NCBI RefSeq assembly: GCF_003730195.1
Contig: NZ_QWGG01000011.1
Location: forward strand, 62,001-126,000
Direction: 5' to 3'
Source of the DNA: Halosimplex salinum
Lineage (GTDB): Archaea > Halobacteriota > Halobacteria > Halobacteriales > Haloarculaceae
Length of the DNA stretch: 64,000 nt
Below, in pieces: positions 35,592 through 44,648 of this stretch. The position numbers and the translations under genes are program-made. The notes below the pieces were generated by a model. It saw nothing but the letters and a program-made list of their open reading frames with translations, was not told where the DNA came from and did no database searches. How positions within the stretch are numbered: the stretch's first letter is position 1; every line of letters begins with the position of its first letter.

Positions 35592-38500
35592 TCACAGCCC
35601 GTCAAACATCACGGCGAACTGGTCGAGGCGGCGGTCGAGGTCGATGGCGTCGTGGACGTAGAGGTGGCGATCGTAGAACTGCTCGACGTCCTTCGCGCGC
35701 TCTGGAGCCTGCCCGCGGGGTAAATCGAGAGCGAGCGTGAGCCCGCATACAGGCGCGTACGTCTGTTGGAGTTCCTCTTGGTAGTCACCAGGAGAGCCGG
35801 GCTTGCCGTCGGTGATGATGAGGACAAGGGGGGAGTCGCGGCGCTGCTCGAGGAGGCGGCGGGCGAGTCCGAGAGCATCAGTGAGAGGCGTACCGCCGCC
35901 CGTCTTGCCGCTCAGCAGACTCGCTTGGACGTGTTCGGTCTCGACGCTGAATGGTTTGATGAGGCGGGCGTCCCCATGGACGAAGTCCATAATGGCGACG
36001 TTGATGCCGAGGTCCTCGCAGGCCAGAGCGAACCGTGCAACGGCGTCTTCGGCGGTGTCGATGAGATTGCTCATCGAGCTGGAGCGGTCAAGGACGAGGA
36101 CGAGGTCGTACTGTTTCTCGTCGCCCTGCTGGCGGACGCTGAAGGCGTCGACGTCGCCGCGGGCGAGAGTGCCAGCGCGGCGTCGGTCGAAGCTCCCGCT
36201 GGTGACACCGCTGCGGGTCTGGTCACGGCGACTCTCTCGGAGCGCCATCCGGAGAGTGCCACCGACGGCGTCTGCACCCGCGGTCGCAGCTTGCCACCTC
36301 GCGGGAGGTGCCTGCTCACCGATCTGCGGGAGGACCGAGAGCGAGTCGAGACTTCCCTTTCCTGCGCCGGTGCCGCCACGTCGCCGTGCGGTCGACGTGT
36401 CGGGACTCTCGCCGCTCTCGTCGGTGTCGCCGTCGCTCGCGAGATCTTCGAGGGCGGCTAGGGTTTCTTCGAGGTCGCGTTCGAGCGCGTCCTGCTCGGG
36501 AGTGGCGCGGTCGGCTTCCTCGTGAGCGGCGGCGTGGTCCGCGCTGAGCGCGTCGGCTCGTTCGTCAAGGGAATCATCGTACGCTGGCTCGGCGAGCGGC
36601 GCTGCGGCTTCCTCGGCCGGCTTGCCGGTGTTGTCCGTCTCGCCGTCTTCTGTAGTGCCGTCAGCGGCGGGGTCGTCGAGCGTGTTTGAGTCGGCGTCCT
36701 CTCCATCCTTACCTGCCGTGCCGGTGCTTCCGTCCCCCGTGTCGTCCGTGTCGCCCCCGTCCGTGCCGCCAGTCGCGTCTCTGGCCTCGCCATCGTCTTC
36801 AGATGGAACGCCGTCAGCGCGATCGTCGGGCGCTCCTGCGCCATCCGTGTTTCCACCGGTCGTGTCGGACGTATCTGAGGTATCTGAGCCGTCTGAGGTC
36901 GCCTCCTCGTCGGTACTCGCGGCCTCACCGCTGTCGCGCCCGGCGCTGTCACCGCCGAGGAAGTCCGAAATCGACGCCTGCCCGTTCGACGGGCCACTCG
37001 ACGCATCGGACGCTCCGCTACTGTCTGCGGCGCCCTCGGTGGGCCCTCCGTCTCCCTGCTCCTCAATGCCGCTCTCTTCGGCCGCCGACCCTCCGATCTC
37101 GTCGGACGTGGATTCAAGATCTTTGGCGCTGGACGCTCCAACACCACTGTCACGTTCTCCGTCCACGGAGTCTGCACCGCTAGCATCCGTCCCCGACTCG
37201 TCCGACGGATCGTCGCTCTCGCCCTCGTCCGGGGAGGTGTCCATCGACTCGGCCTGGGGGTTAGGCTCGGCATCGGACTCCACATCGGACTCGGACGAGG
37301 CTCCGTCGTCGTGTGCAGAGGCCCCGGCGTCGTCGGGCGCGAGCTCGTCAGCGGTGTCTGCCGTCCCGATATCCGGGTAGGCGAGGACGTCTGCGGAGGG
37401 GCCATCCTGAGTTTGCTCGAGGGAGACGTTCTCTGGGTCGAAGTCCGCCGGCGGCTCCGCGGAAGCGTCATCACCCGATGCCTCCGAGGGGTCGCGGTCA
37501 GCGGGCGACTCACCCTGCTCGCCGTTAGGAGTATCTCCGGACGTCTCCGGACTGCCGCCGGTTGGCGACTCCGAGACGTCACTCGGGTCGGCGTCTGCGG
37601 CGCCGTCCCCACTGGGTGCATCCTCCGGCGACTCATCGATTGCCTCTGCGTCCGTGTCGGGGTCAGCGGACGGTTCGATCGACTCGCCCTGTTCGCACTC
37701 GTCTGGCGTCGAGGAGTCGGACTGAGAGGGCGACGGGGGCGTGTTCGGACTACTGCCACCCGTTGCGGCGGTGTTTTCGTCTTCTTGACCCTGCTGGTGG
37801 TTGTCCTCGTCCATCTGGTTGAGGAGCGGCTTGATAGTCTGTTCCCAGCAGTCGAGCACGGCATCCCCACGCTTCACGGAGTCGGGTTCTCTGAGGACGG
37901 TCGCGAGGAGGTCATCGAGCGCGTCCTGTGTCTGCGCGAAGGCCGCCGCGTCATCCTGGGACTGGAAGGTGATCCGGAGGTCGGCCGGGTCAAGGAGGAC
38001 GTCACTCTTCCCAGAGTCGTAGATGCCGTGGTCGTAGAGGTAGGACTGGATCGCGTCCCGGTAGGTGAAGGTGATAGTAGCGGTGTCGGGGAGATCGCTC
38101 GCCATCTGAGTGAGACTCCGGTTGACGAGCTCGAGGCGGTCGGCGGCGAGCTGACTTTGTGCCGCTCGGAGTTGGTGTTCGATTGCGGCGTCCTCGGCGT
38201 AGTTGATGAGGCCATGAACGAACTCCTGGTACTCCTCGTCGACGCGCTCGTTGAGATGGTCGGCGACGACCGAGATGTTCGTGTAACGGATGTGGCCGAG
38301 TTCGTGTAGTGAGAGACCGAACTGCTGGGCGCGGTCGGCCGTGAGCTGGTCGTCGAGCGGGAGGTTATCGAGATTCGCCGGATTCGTGGAGATGAGGACG
38401 AGGTAGTCGCCGTCGACGGCATCGACGAGCTGCTGGGCGGCCTGCTGGTCGAAGTCGGTCGCATCGGCGTCGATTAGGCGATCGGCGTCTGTCGGGAGAA

Positions 38501-38678
38501 CGCACGCAGTCTGGACGTGTGATGTGAGGACGACTTCGATGTTTTCGCCGGTGTGAGCCTGGATGTACTCGGTCAACCGTCGGGTTCGCTGTTGGGAGCG
38601 GCGGGCTTGCGCTGGACGGTCGGGGAGAACGGACCGTGCGGTGTCGGCGCCGCTCGACGCGGCTGTGAGTGATGGCAT
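35592..38678 (-). CDS. Giant acidic VWA-domain protein with N-terminal HELGH motif
   Basis: The 1028-aa protein has three parts. The N-terminal domain (about 1-290) includes LSLHELGHIRYT, a zinc-protease-like HExxH, with a downstream acidic NYAEDAAIEHQ. A disordered middle (about 290-760) is almost entirely Asp/Glu/Ser/Thr/Pro/Gly. A C-terminal VWA domain has the MIDAS motif DRSSSMS and a Thr in GGGTPLTDAL and Asp in IITDGKPG. The layout recalls CobT/CoxE-type partners of MoxR ATPases. The MoxR-like gene is directly upstream. The ATG at 38678 is preceded by a GAGGTGA Shine-Dalgarno. Confidence 0.85.
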   Translation of the reverse strand: MPSLTAASSGADTARSVLPDRPAQARRSQQRTRRLTEYIQAHTGENIEVVLTSHVQTACVLPTDADRLIDADATDFDQQAAQQLVDAVDGDYLVLISTNPANLDNLPLDDQLTADRAQQFGLSLHELGHIRYTNISVVADHLNERVDEEYQEFVHGLINYAEDAAIEHQLRAAQSQLAADRLELVNRSLTQMASDLPDTATITFTYRDAIQSYLYDHGIYDSGKSDVLLDPADLRITFQSQDDAAAFAQTQDALDDLLATVLREPDSVKRGDAVLDCWEQTIKPLLNQMDEDNHQQGQEDENTAATGGSSPNTPPSPSQSDSSTPDECEQGESIEPSADPDTDAEAIDESPEDAPSGDGAADADPSDVSESPTGGSPETSGDTPNGEQGESPADRDPSEASGDDASAEPPADFDPENVSLEQTQDGPSADVLAYPDIGTADTADELAPDDAGASAHDDGASSESDVESDAEPNPQAESMDTSPDEGESDDPSDESGTDASGADSVDGERDSGVGASSAKDLESTSDEIGGSAAEESGIEEQGDGGPTEGAADSSGASDASSGPSNGQASISDFLGGDSAGRDSGEAASTDEEATSDGSDTSDTSDTTGGNTDGAGAPDDRADGVPSEDDGEARDATGGTDGGDTDDTGDGSTGTAGKDGEDADSNTLDDPAADGTTEDGETDNTGKPAEEAAAPLAEPAYDDSLDERADALSADHAAAHEEADRATPEQDALERDLEETLAALEDLASDGDTDESGESPDTSTARRRGGTGAGKGSLDSLSVLPQIGEQAPPARWQAATAGADAVGGTLRMALRESRRDQTRSGVTSGSFDRRRAGTLARGDVDAFSVRQQGDEKQYDLVLVLDRSSSMSNLIDTAEDAVARFALACEDLGINVAIMDFVHGDARLIKPFSVETEHVQASLLSGKTGGGTPLTDALGLARRLLEQRRDSPLVLIITDGKPGSPGDYQEELQQTYAPVCGLTLALDLPRGQAPERAKDVEQFYDRHLYVHDAIDLDRRLDQFAVMFDGL
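36862..36897. repeat. Three RTATCTGAG nonamers inside the VWA gene
   Basis: GTATCTGAG, GTATCTGAG and CCGTCTGAG in strict 9-bp phase, encoding Ser-Asp-Thr on the minus strand. They are identical to units of the array at 23907-24271. They may be a secondary binding site for the partition system, or simply a coding repeat. Confidence 0.4.
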
Positions 38679-38728
38679 AACTGGAATCACCTCTGATGAA
38701 GACGGTTGGACGCGGCTACGTGCCGTCG

Positions 38729-38743
38729 CGCGAGAGAAACCCC
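38729..38743 (-). promoter_or_regulatory. Shared backbone upstream element (VWA gene)
   Basis: The minus strand reads GGGGTTTCTCTCGCG, about 50 nt before the ATG at 38678. Confidence 0.4.
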
Positions 38744-38768
38744 TTGCTGGCGACGGCAGGCCGGGGAG

Positions 38769-40295
38769 TCAGGTGTCTTCGAGTTTGTCGTAGGTATCGT
38801 CGGGGTTCTGGTGGGGTTCGGCGCTCGCCTTCACGACGTGCTTGAGGGCACCGCGAACGCTCGCCCCCATATCGTACCAGTCGATGGCATCTTCGAGCTT
38901 CCGGGTGGAGAGCGTCGGCCACGTTTCGTTGTCGCGGGTGGCGTTCGCGAACTCGACCATCCGACGGAGGCTGTCTCGGTCGATGCGCTGGCGACTTGTG
39001 TTGTACTTCTGATCGAGAAAGTCGATCTCGTCCTGGGGGTCCATATAGTCGAAGAAGATGGTTTGGAAGCGGTCACGAGTCGCGGCGTTCATCGGTTCGC
39101 TCCCTCGGTATTCGCGCGTTGGTGGGTTCATCGTGACGACAATCCGAGCGGCCGGGTGCGGGATGATCTCCTCGCCGGATTCCTTGACCGTCAGGACGTT
39201 CTGATTGAGAACCTTCTGGAGCGCCATCATCACACCCGCCGGCGCGGCGTTCACCTCGTTGATGACGATCGTGTAGCCGTGCTTCATCGCTTTCGTGAGA
39301 ATGCCGTCGCGGAAGACGACGATGCGGTCCTCGTTGACCGTAGAGATTCCGAGGAGGTCCTGGGCGAGCATCGAGGCGTCGGCGTCGACGCTGACGAGGA
39401 CGCGATTTGTCTTGTAGTGGAGGTATTTGAGGAGGTAGTTCTTCCCGGCGCCGTGAGGGCCGACCAGTCGGAGGCCGCGGTTGCCGCGGGCGAGCTTCAT
39501 CGCAGTCGCTTCAAGCGTGTCGAGCTGGACATCCTCCATCGTCGTCGTCTTCGGTACGATTACCTCATCGGCCCGCGTAGGCATATCGCGCTTCCGGACG
39601 ATGTGTGGGTGGTCGTTGTCCTCGAGAATGGGGAGTCCGTAGAAGGTTGCCTCTTCGACCGGCATCGAGGAGTCGACAACTGCGAGCGGGTCGCCGACGT
39701 CCTGATCGACGTCAGTGATGGAGTAGACGGTCGCCGAACCGGAGGTGTCATCGCCGAGGCGTTCACGGTACCGAGTGAGGGCGTCTTCGGCGATCTTTGT
39801 CTCGACCTGGACGTGCTGACCGGCCTGTTGAACGATGAGCTGGGCTTTGCTCCCTGTGAGGGTTGGGATATCTGTGAGGTTCTCAGGGTCTGCACGGTGG
39901 AGTTCGCCGAACGTGGTGTACCCCGCGTCGATGAGGTTCTGCTCGACGCTGTCGCCGACGCCGTCCAGGATGGTGAAATCAATACTGTCGGCAGAGGCAG
40001 TGAGAGCGTCGACGTGTGCGGCGAGTTCAGTCGGGCAGTCGCCTTCTGGGGTAACGCTCGTGATGCGCTGACCGCCGTCGCTGTCACGGTCGAGCGTGTA
40101 GATTCCGTTGCTAGCCCCGTCCTCGACGAGCCGGGTGACGGTGTCGCCATCGAGGTCGAGATAATCGCTGGCGCGGAGGTGAAGTGTCTCGATTGGGAGA
40201 TCTCCGCCGGTTTCTTTGATGAGGCCGGCAGCGAGGTGGCTGAGGAACCGTTGCTGGTCGTCGGTACTCATGGACTGTGGGGCTACTTGTGACAT
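38769..40295 (-). CDS. MoxR-type AAA ATPase with helix-hairpin-helix region
   Basis: The 508-aa protein has an N-terminal half with a HhH-like segment (ILDGVGDSVEQNLIDAGY, then NLTDIPTLTGSKAQ). A AAA module follows: Walker A GPHGAGKNYLL with Asn in place of the usual Ser/Thr, Walker B-like TIVINEVNAAP, sensor MNPPTREYRG, and a DRFQTIFFDY arginine-finger region. MoxR ATPases remodel proteins together with VWA partners, matching the gene just downstream. The HhH segment hints at DNA contact. Confidence 0.85.
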   Translation of the reverse strand: MSQVAPQSMSTDDQQRFLSHLAAGLIKETGGDLPIETLHLRASDYLDLDGDTVTRLVEDGASNGIYTLDRDSDGGQRITSVTPEGDCPTELAAHVDALTASADSIDFTILDGVGDSVEQNLIDAGYTTFGELHRADPENLTDIPTLTGSKAQLIVQQAGQHVQVETKIAEDALTRYRERLGDDTSGSATVYSITDVDQDVGDPLAVVDSSMPVEEATFYGLPILEDNDHPHIVRKRDMPTRADEVIVPKTTTMEDVQLDTLEATAMKLARGNRGLRLVGPHGAGKNYLLKYLHYKTNRVLVSVDADASMLAQDLLGISTVNEDRIVVFRDGILTKAMKHGYTIVINEVNAAPAGVMMALQKVLNQNVLTVKESGEEIIPHPAARIVVTMNPPTREYRGSEPMNAATRDRFQTIFFDYMDPQDEIDFLDQKYNTSRQRIDRDSLRRMVEFANATRDNETWPTLSTRKLEDAIDWYDMGASVRGALKHVVKASAEPHQNPDDTYDKLEDT

Positions 40296-40324
40296 AACTG
40301 GTCAATCGCGTTCACGGAGCGAAG

Positions 40325-40337
40325 TGCGGGAAAAATG
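40325..40337 (-). promoter_or_regulatory. Shared backbone upstream element (AAA gene)
   Basis: The minus strand reads ACATTTTTCCCGC, 29 nt before the ATG at 40295. Confidence 0.45.
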
Positions 40338-40489
40338 TTCGACTGTGAGACCGTAACAGGATGGTGGTCGCAGTTGGCGCGCTGGTTAGTCGAAGTGGGA
40401 GATAGGATCTCGTGGGGGATAATCTCTGTAGTAGGCGACGCGGTCAGTCTTGAGAGGTGATGGAGGGTGACGGGAACGCATCTCTCAGA

Positions 40490-42007
40490 CTACTGGTTCA
40501 GGGATTCTTGGATGGTGTTCTGGACGCGCTGGGCGTCAGTATCTGAGAGGTCGCGCTCAGAGGCGACTTCGACGCCGGGAATAGCGAATGCCTCACCGAG
40601 AGCATCACTGAGCGTCTGCTGGTCAGGCGCGATGCTCGGTTCGTCGTCATCGGCCTGCAGGTCGTGCTCGCGGGCGGCAAGCTGGATGGATTTGCCGGGT
40701 GAAAAGAGAATGTCGCGGGCAACCTCATTGTAAGCCTGGAAGGTGTCGGAGGCTCGGGCGCCCTCGAATTCACCGAGGGCAACGAGGAGCGACAACTGGA
40801 GATTCCAGAGTGTGGGACAGGAGTCAGGCATCGCGATGCGCGTAGCTCGAGTACTCGCACTCTCAGCGTACGTGCTGGGGATTCCGAGGTAGACGTAGAA
40901 GTCGTCGACATCGAAGGGGAGTTCCTCGAAGTCGATCGCAACCGAGCGGGCACGAACGAGGACATCGTCGACGGTGGTCGTTCGCTCGTCGAGATCGTCG
41001 TAGATGTTTCCCCACCACTCCATAATGGGGACGCGGTCATGAGCGCGTTCGTGCGCAGCGTTCGTGACATCGCCGACGTGTCTCCGCGAGTACCGCTGGC
41101 CGACACCGTACATAACCGTGCCCGACCCCGGGAAGAAGAGGAGGGGCTTCGCCCACATCGTCTGGGAGCCACGGAAGTCGTATCCGGTCTGGATGCCGCC
41201 GTAGACCGTCACGGTCGCCGTCTCGTCGTCCTCGTCGCTACCATCGCTCATCGCGGGGTCGACATCGGCAAGCGCATCGTGTTCGCGAATAGCGGCCTTC
41301 GTCGAGCCATCCGACTGGCTCATATCGAGTTCGCGGCGGAAGCCCGGGACGATGACGGTGAGTTTCGCGACGCCACCCCAGTCCCGCATATCCGCCCATC
41401 CGAACGCCTCGTCAGCGCCGTGTTTCTGGAGCGCCCCCATCAGTGGGAGGTAGGCCTCCTCGGGGTTGACGATCGAGTACGTGGAGGTCGCGATCTGCCA
41501 GCGGAACTTGACGGGGTAGCCGAGTGCTGCGAGGGCGAGGCGACGGCGGTCGATAATGTCCTGGTGATCGGTGACGTCAAGGAGACGGTCACTTGGCGCG
41601 TTCGCGGCGAGCTCCTCGATGGACTGGCCGGTCGCAGCTTCGAGGAGGTCAGCGTTGAGTCCGTCGACATCACGAATCTCTTCGGGGTCGACCGTCTCGT
41701 CCGCTGGATCAACGAATTCGTTGACCGCGTGGAGTTCTCCGCTGCTGGCCTGCGGGAGCGCCTTGATGACGACCTTCAGGGAGCGGGACTCGCTTGCGTC
41801 CGTGTTGAGAAAGCGGCGACCAGTGGGCTCGATACCGTCCGGATAGTCGGCTGTTGTCGCGTCCGCGGGGGTGAGCCCGAGGAAGGGTAGTGTCTGCTCC
41901 TTCGCGATGAGTGATCGGACGTCGATGCTCTCGTCGACTGCGAAGTCACGGTCGCTCCGTGGCGTCTCGCGGTGCTCTGAGCTGGGGTGAGTTTCAGCTG
42001 ACATCAT
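40490..42007 (-). CDS. Hypothetical 505-aa protein of the plasmid backbone
   Basis: I do not recognise this protein. It is acidic, without membrane segments, and well structured by composition. Residues such as YPVKFRWQIATSTYSIVNPEEAYLPLMGAL and GGIQTGYDFRGSQTMWAKPLLFFPGSGTVMYG argue for a real globular fold. It is upstream of the AAA/VWA pair on the same strand with its own shared upstream element, so it may work with them. The start is one of two adjacent ATGs. Confidence 0.7.
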   Translation of the reverse strand: MMSAETHPSSEHRETPRSDRDFAVDESIDVRSLIAKEQTLPFLGLTPADATTADYPDGIEPTGRRFLNTDASESRSLKVVIKALPQASSGELHAVNEFVDPADETVDPEEIRDVDGLNADLLEAATGQSIEELAANAPSDRLLDVTDHQDIIDRRRLALAALGYPVKFRWQIATSTYSIVNPEEAYLPLMGALQKHGADEAFGWADMRDWGGVAKLTVIVPGFRRELDMSQSDGSTKAAIREHDALADVDPAMSDGSDEDDETATVTVYGGIQTGYDFRGSQTMWAKPLLFFPGSGTVMYGVGQRYSRRHVGDVTNAAHERAHDRVPIMEWWGNIYDDLDERTTTVDDVLVRARSVAIDFEELPFDVDDFYVYLGIPSTYAESASTRATRIAMPDSCPTLWNLQLSLLVALGEFEGARASDTFQAYNEVARDILFSPGKSIQLAAREHDLQADDDEPSIAPDQQTLSDALGEAFAIPGVEVASERDLSDTDAQRVQNTIQESLNQ

Positions 42008-42095
42008 GGATGACCTCCTGGATTAGGGTCTGCGTGGGGTGGTGGCTGCCCGCCTGTGTGTGGACGGGCGTTTGCACCGCCCTCTGCCACCCGAT

Positions 42096-42111
42096 CGGGG
42101 GGAAGAAAACT
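42096..42111 (-). promoter_or_regulatory. Shared backbone upstream element (505-aa gene)
   Basis: The minus strand reads AGTTTTCTTCCCCCCG, followed by the dyad CCCGATCGGG. The leader to the ATG at 42007 is about 90 nt. Confidence 0.5.
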
Positions 42112-42174
42112 GCCTACGTCGTGCGGTGCTGTGCAGGGGGCGGGGCGGTGGGGGTTCGGTCGGTCGTGGAGCGC

Positions 42175-42471
42175 CTACGTCCGTTCGGGGTGGTGCTCGA
42201 CGACCTCGTCGCGCTCCAGAGACCGACGAAGCACGGTGCCGTCTTCGAGGACGGCCGCGTTCGGGTTGGTGACGTCCATAATTCGGTTCTCGAGTGACTT
42301 CCGGTTCGCGAGGTTCGTCTTCCGGACACCTCCCTTTGAAGCGTCCCAGCCTCGGAAGTGCGGGTGGTCGGCTGCCAGCTCGCGGACCGCGGCTTCGCTC
42401 TCGCCTTCGATAAAGCACGCAAGCCGCGTCGCGCCTGCGCCGACGTCGGAAAATCGGACTCTATAGTACAT
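42175..42471 (-). CDS. Hypothetical 98-aa protein
   Basis: A small soluble protein (MYYRVRFSDVGAGATRLACF) with an Asn-rich middle (KTNLANRKSLENRIMDVTNP). No family was recognised. Its own upstream element at 42494-42510 lies 23 nt before the ATG, which supports expression. Confidence 0.55.
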   Translation of the reverse strand: MYYRVRFSDVGAGATRLACFIEGESEAAVRELAADHPHFRGWDASKGGVRKTNLANRKSLENRIMDVTNPNAAVLEDGTVLRRSLERDEVVEHHPERT

Positions 42472-42493
42472 TTTTGAATACGCCTCACCTCTC

Positions 42494-42510
42494 GTGGGGG
42501 GAAAGAAAAC
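42494..42510 (-). promoter_or_regulatory. Shared backbone upstream element (98-aa gene)
   Basis: The minus strand reads GTTTTCTTTCCCCCCAC, then GAGAGGTGAGG, then the ATG at 42471. It is one of the clearest examples. Confidence 0.55.
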
Positions 42511-42575
42511 CGGAGGGAAGCGTCGAGATTAGTCAGTAGGCGGTTCGGTGTTTTGTAGTCAAGATGGCAAGCCAG

Positions 42576-43043
42576 TCACCCGATGCTTCGATGCTCGCCG
42601 CAGCTCGTACAGCGTTGGGCAACCGAACCTGCTGGCCTCGACGAGGATGAGATTTCACCCCCGCAGTAGGGGCACTCAGCGTCGTCATCGGGCGTGCTGG
42701 GAAGGTCGTCACGACTGACGTTGTCGGCGATGGCCTGCCGGTAGAGAGTGAAGGCTTCAGCGAGGTTCCCTGCTCTCCACTCGTCCGTTGGGACGGCGAG
42801 GCCTTCGCCGAGAGAACCGTGCCAGAGGTAGATGCGACCATCAAAGCCGTAGAGATCGATGGTGAAGACACGCCATTCGGAAGTTTTCGCGAGCAGAGTG
42901 ATGTAGTCCTCGTGGAGTGCATCGGCGTGGATGTCCGGGTCAAGCTGGGGATGGTTTTCGGCGAACGCCGCGACCTCGTTTTCGTCGAGTGGGAGCGGGT
43001 GCTCTGTCAGTACTGTGAAGGCCCGTGGTCTGGTGTTGGTCAT
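42576..43043 (-). CDS. Hypothetical protein with C-terminal zinc ribbon
   Basis: The 155-aa protein ends in a C4 zinc ribbon: CPYCGGE, then RCTSCGEH. The N-terminal part (FTIDLYGFDGRIYLWHG) is unrecognised. Such ribbons usually bind nucleic acid or protein. The upstream element at 43073-43088 lies 29 nt from the ATG. Confidence 0.6.
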   Translation of the reverse strand: MTNTRPRAFTVLTEHPLPLDENEVAAFAENHPQLDPDIHADALHEDYITLLAKTSEWRVFTIDLYGFDGRIYLWHGSLGEGLAVPTDEWRAGNLAEAFTLYRQAIADNVSRDDLPSTPDDDAECPYCGGEISSSSRPAGSVAQRCTSCGEHRSIG

Positions 43044-43072
43044 ACTGAGTTATCTCGCGGGTCACCTGTAAT

Positions 43073-43088
43073 GGCCGGAGAGAAATCC
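43073..43088 (-). promoter_or_regulatory. Shared backbone upstream element (zinc-ribbon gene)
   Basis: The minus strand reads GGATTTCTCTCCGGCC, then ACAGGTGACC, before the ATG at 43043. Confidence 0.45.
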
Positions 43089-43153
43089 GACGGAATGATG
43101 GAAAATTCTTGTCGTCGGGTTCGCTCTCGGAGCCACACACGGGGCCCGCCGAG

Positions 43154-44380
43154 TCACGAACGGACGTCACGGATTCGAGCGGCAAGTTCTCGACGAAGAG
43201 TGACGAGTTCGTCTCTGTGCTGGTTTCGCTCGATGGTTTTCTCTCTGAGTTCGCGGTGGAGGTCCCGCAGCGACCGGCCGGATGTCGGGGATGGGGAGGG
43301 GGCAGGTTGGTCGGACACCTCCTCGTGGTCGGAGTCGGCTTCGTACTCGGGGATGTCCGCGCCACGAGCGCGGAGTTCGTCGACGGCCTCCCAGAAATCC
43401 TTCCCGGATGGATACTCGCCGGCGGTCGTGATGATGTCTTCCTCGAGAGCGACGACCTGGAGGGCGTCGAGAACGATGAGTCCGTCCCGATAGATCCAGC
43501 CGTCATCCATCTCGGCGAGGCGGGTCCCGGAGTCCGAATTCGTCCAACAGGGGTTCCGTGATTTCGTGCCGTCACTACGAGTTTCCGTAATTGGCGAGGC
43601 AAGGCGGATTTCGGACGGTCGCGTCGTCTCGACCGCCCGGTAGACATCTTCGATATTGGTCGTGAATGTTGGCGGTGACCGTTGAGATGGAGACGGCGAG
43701 GGGGCCTCAGACAACGCGTCCGTGGGCGGCTCTGAGACCTCAGATGAGGTATCTGCCTGTGGCTGCGGGGCCGTGAACGCATCGACAACGTCGTCGATGA
43801 ATGCCTGCGCTGGCTGCGTTTCGGTAGGCGTCCCGACGAGATGTTGGCCGGACATCGCGACGAAACGGGCGGAGTCGTAGACTTCGATAGAGGGGTTCGG
43901 AAAGGTGTCATAGGTGGGAAGATCGTCGGTAACAGTCGTGACGTCATCGGGGAGCTGACCACGGCAGAGGATGTGAACGCCGGTTCCAGAGGGGGAGACA
44001 TCGGCGTACGAATCTGCAGTATGCAAATGTTCGTGGACGACGGGGTGGATAGCGCCAGTTCCCGGATCACGAGCATCGTCGTAGTCGACGACGACGAGGT
44101 TTTCGTCGGGGTACTTGTCACGGTTGCGGATGACGTACGCAAGCGCGAAGCCGGCGGAGAGTTTCTCGACCCAGTCTTGGGCGGTGTCGAAGTCCGTCCA
44201 AACCGCCGGGTTCTGAGCATTGACGTACCGCTTGGGCCAGTCCGGATAGGCGTAGGGCGCTCGTGGGATCTTTCTGGCGTTGTCGGTTGGCTTCCAGGTC
44301 AACCACTGGTCGTGGTCACGACAGTCTGCTGGATAAGTGGCCGTCTCAAACGCGGGGGTTGGGGGACTCGTGAATGGCAT
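43154..44380 (-). CDS. PrimPol-like (archaeo-eukaryotic primase superfamily) protein A
   Basis: The 408-aa protein has an N-terminal domain with DQWLTWKPTDNARKIPRAPY, the acidic metal motif NLVVVDYDDARDP, and SPSGTGVHILCRGQL, the pattern of bifunctional primase-polymerase domains such as NrS-1 type. SIEVYDSARFVAMSGQHLVG follows. The C-terminal part has a separate HTH-like region (GTRLAEMDDGWIYRDGLI) and a short coiled coil. It probably primes or copies plasmid DNA. A longer paralogue is at 46562-48121. Confidence 0.82.
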   Translation of the reverse strand: MPFTSPPTPAFETATYPADCRDHDQWLTWKPTDNARKIPRAPYAYPDWPKRYVNAQNPAVWTDFDTAQDWVEKLSAGFALAYVIRNRDKYPDENLVVVDYDDARDPGTGAIHPVVHEHLHTADSYADVSPSGTGVHILCRGQLPDDVTTVTDDLPTYDTFPNPSIEVYDSARFVAMSGQHLVGTPTETQPAQAFIDDVVDAFTAPQPQADTSSEVSEPPTDALSEAPSPSPSQRSPPTFTTNIEDVYRAVETTRPSEIRLASPITETRSDGTKSRNPCWTNSDSGTRLAEMDDGWIYRDGLIVLDALQVVALEEDIITTAGEYPSGKDFWEAVDELRARGADIPEYEADSDHEEVSDQPAPSPSPTSGRSLRDLHRELREKTIERNQHRDELVTLRRELAARIRDVRS

Positions 44381-44431
44381 AGTGGGATATGACGAGGGGA
44401 GGTGACGATGTTATCTGCGCGTCTATTCCGG

Positions 44432-44447
44432 TCGCGCGGGAGAAATT
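44432..44447 (-). promoter_or_regulatory. Shared backbone upstream element (PrimPol A)
   Basis: The minus strand reads TAATTTCTCCCGCGCG, about 52 nt before the ATG at 44380. Confidence 0.45.
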
Positions 44448-44648
44448 AGTAGAGGAATCGACGAGGGTACAGGGGTAACAATTCAGAGGTCGCCGTCGGA
44501 CCCCCTAACGCGGTGGCTTAGAGGAGAAAATCAATACGTCGACAGTCGTGTGGATTAGCCTACGGCTGTATATTTTGAAATGATCAAATCTCTTGATTGT
44601 TCGGAGTCGATGTGGTCGGCTTGAAATTAGATTCAGAAGCATCCATAT

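Noticed and set aside
36458-37870. 470-aa alternative frame in the VWA gene
   Set aside because: It overlaps the repetitive acidic linker in another frame and yields Arg/Thr/Pro low complexity without domains.
38706-40292. 528-aa plus-strand frame opposite the AAA ATPase
   Set aside because: The minus-strand frame has clear Walker and HhH motifs; the plus frame has none.
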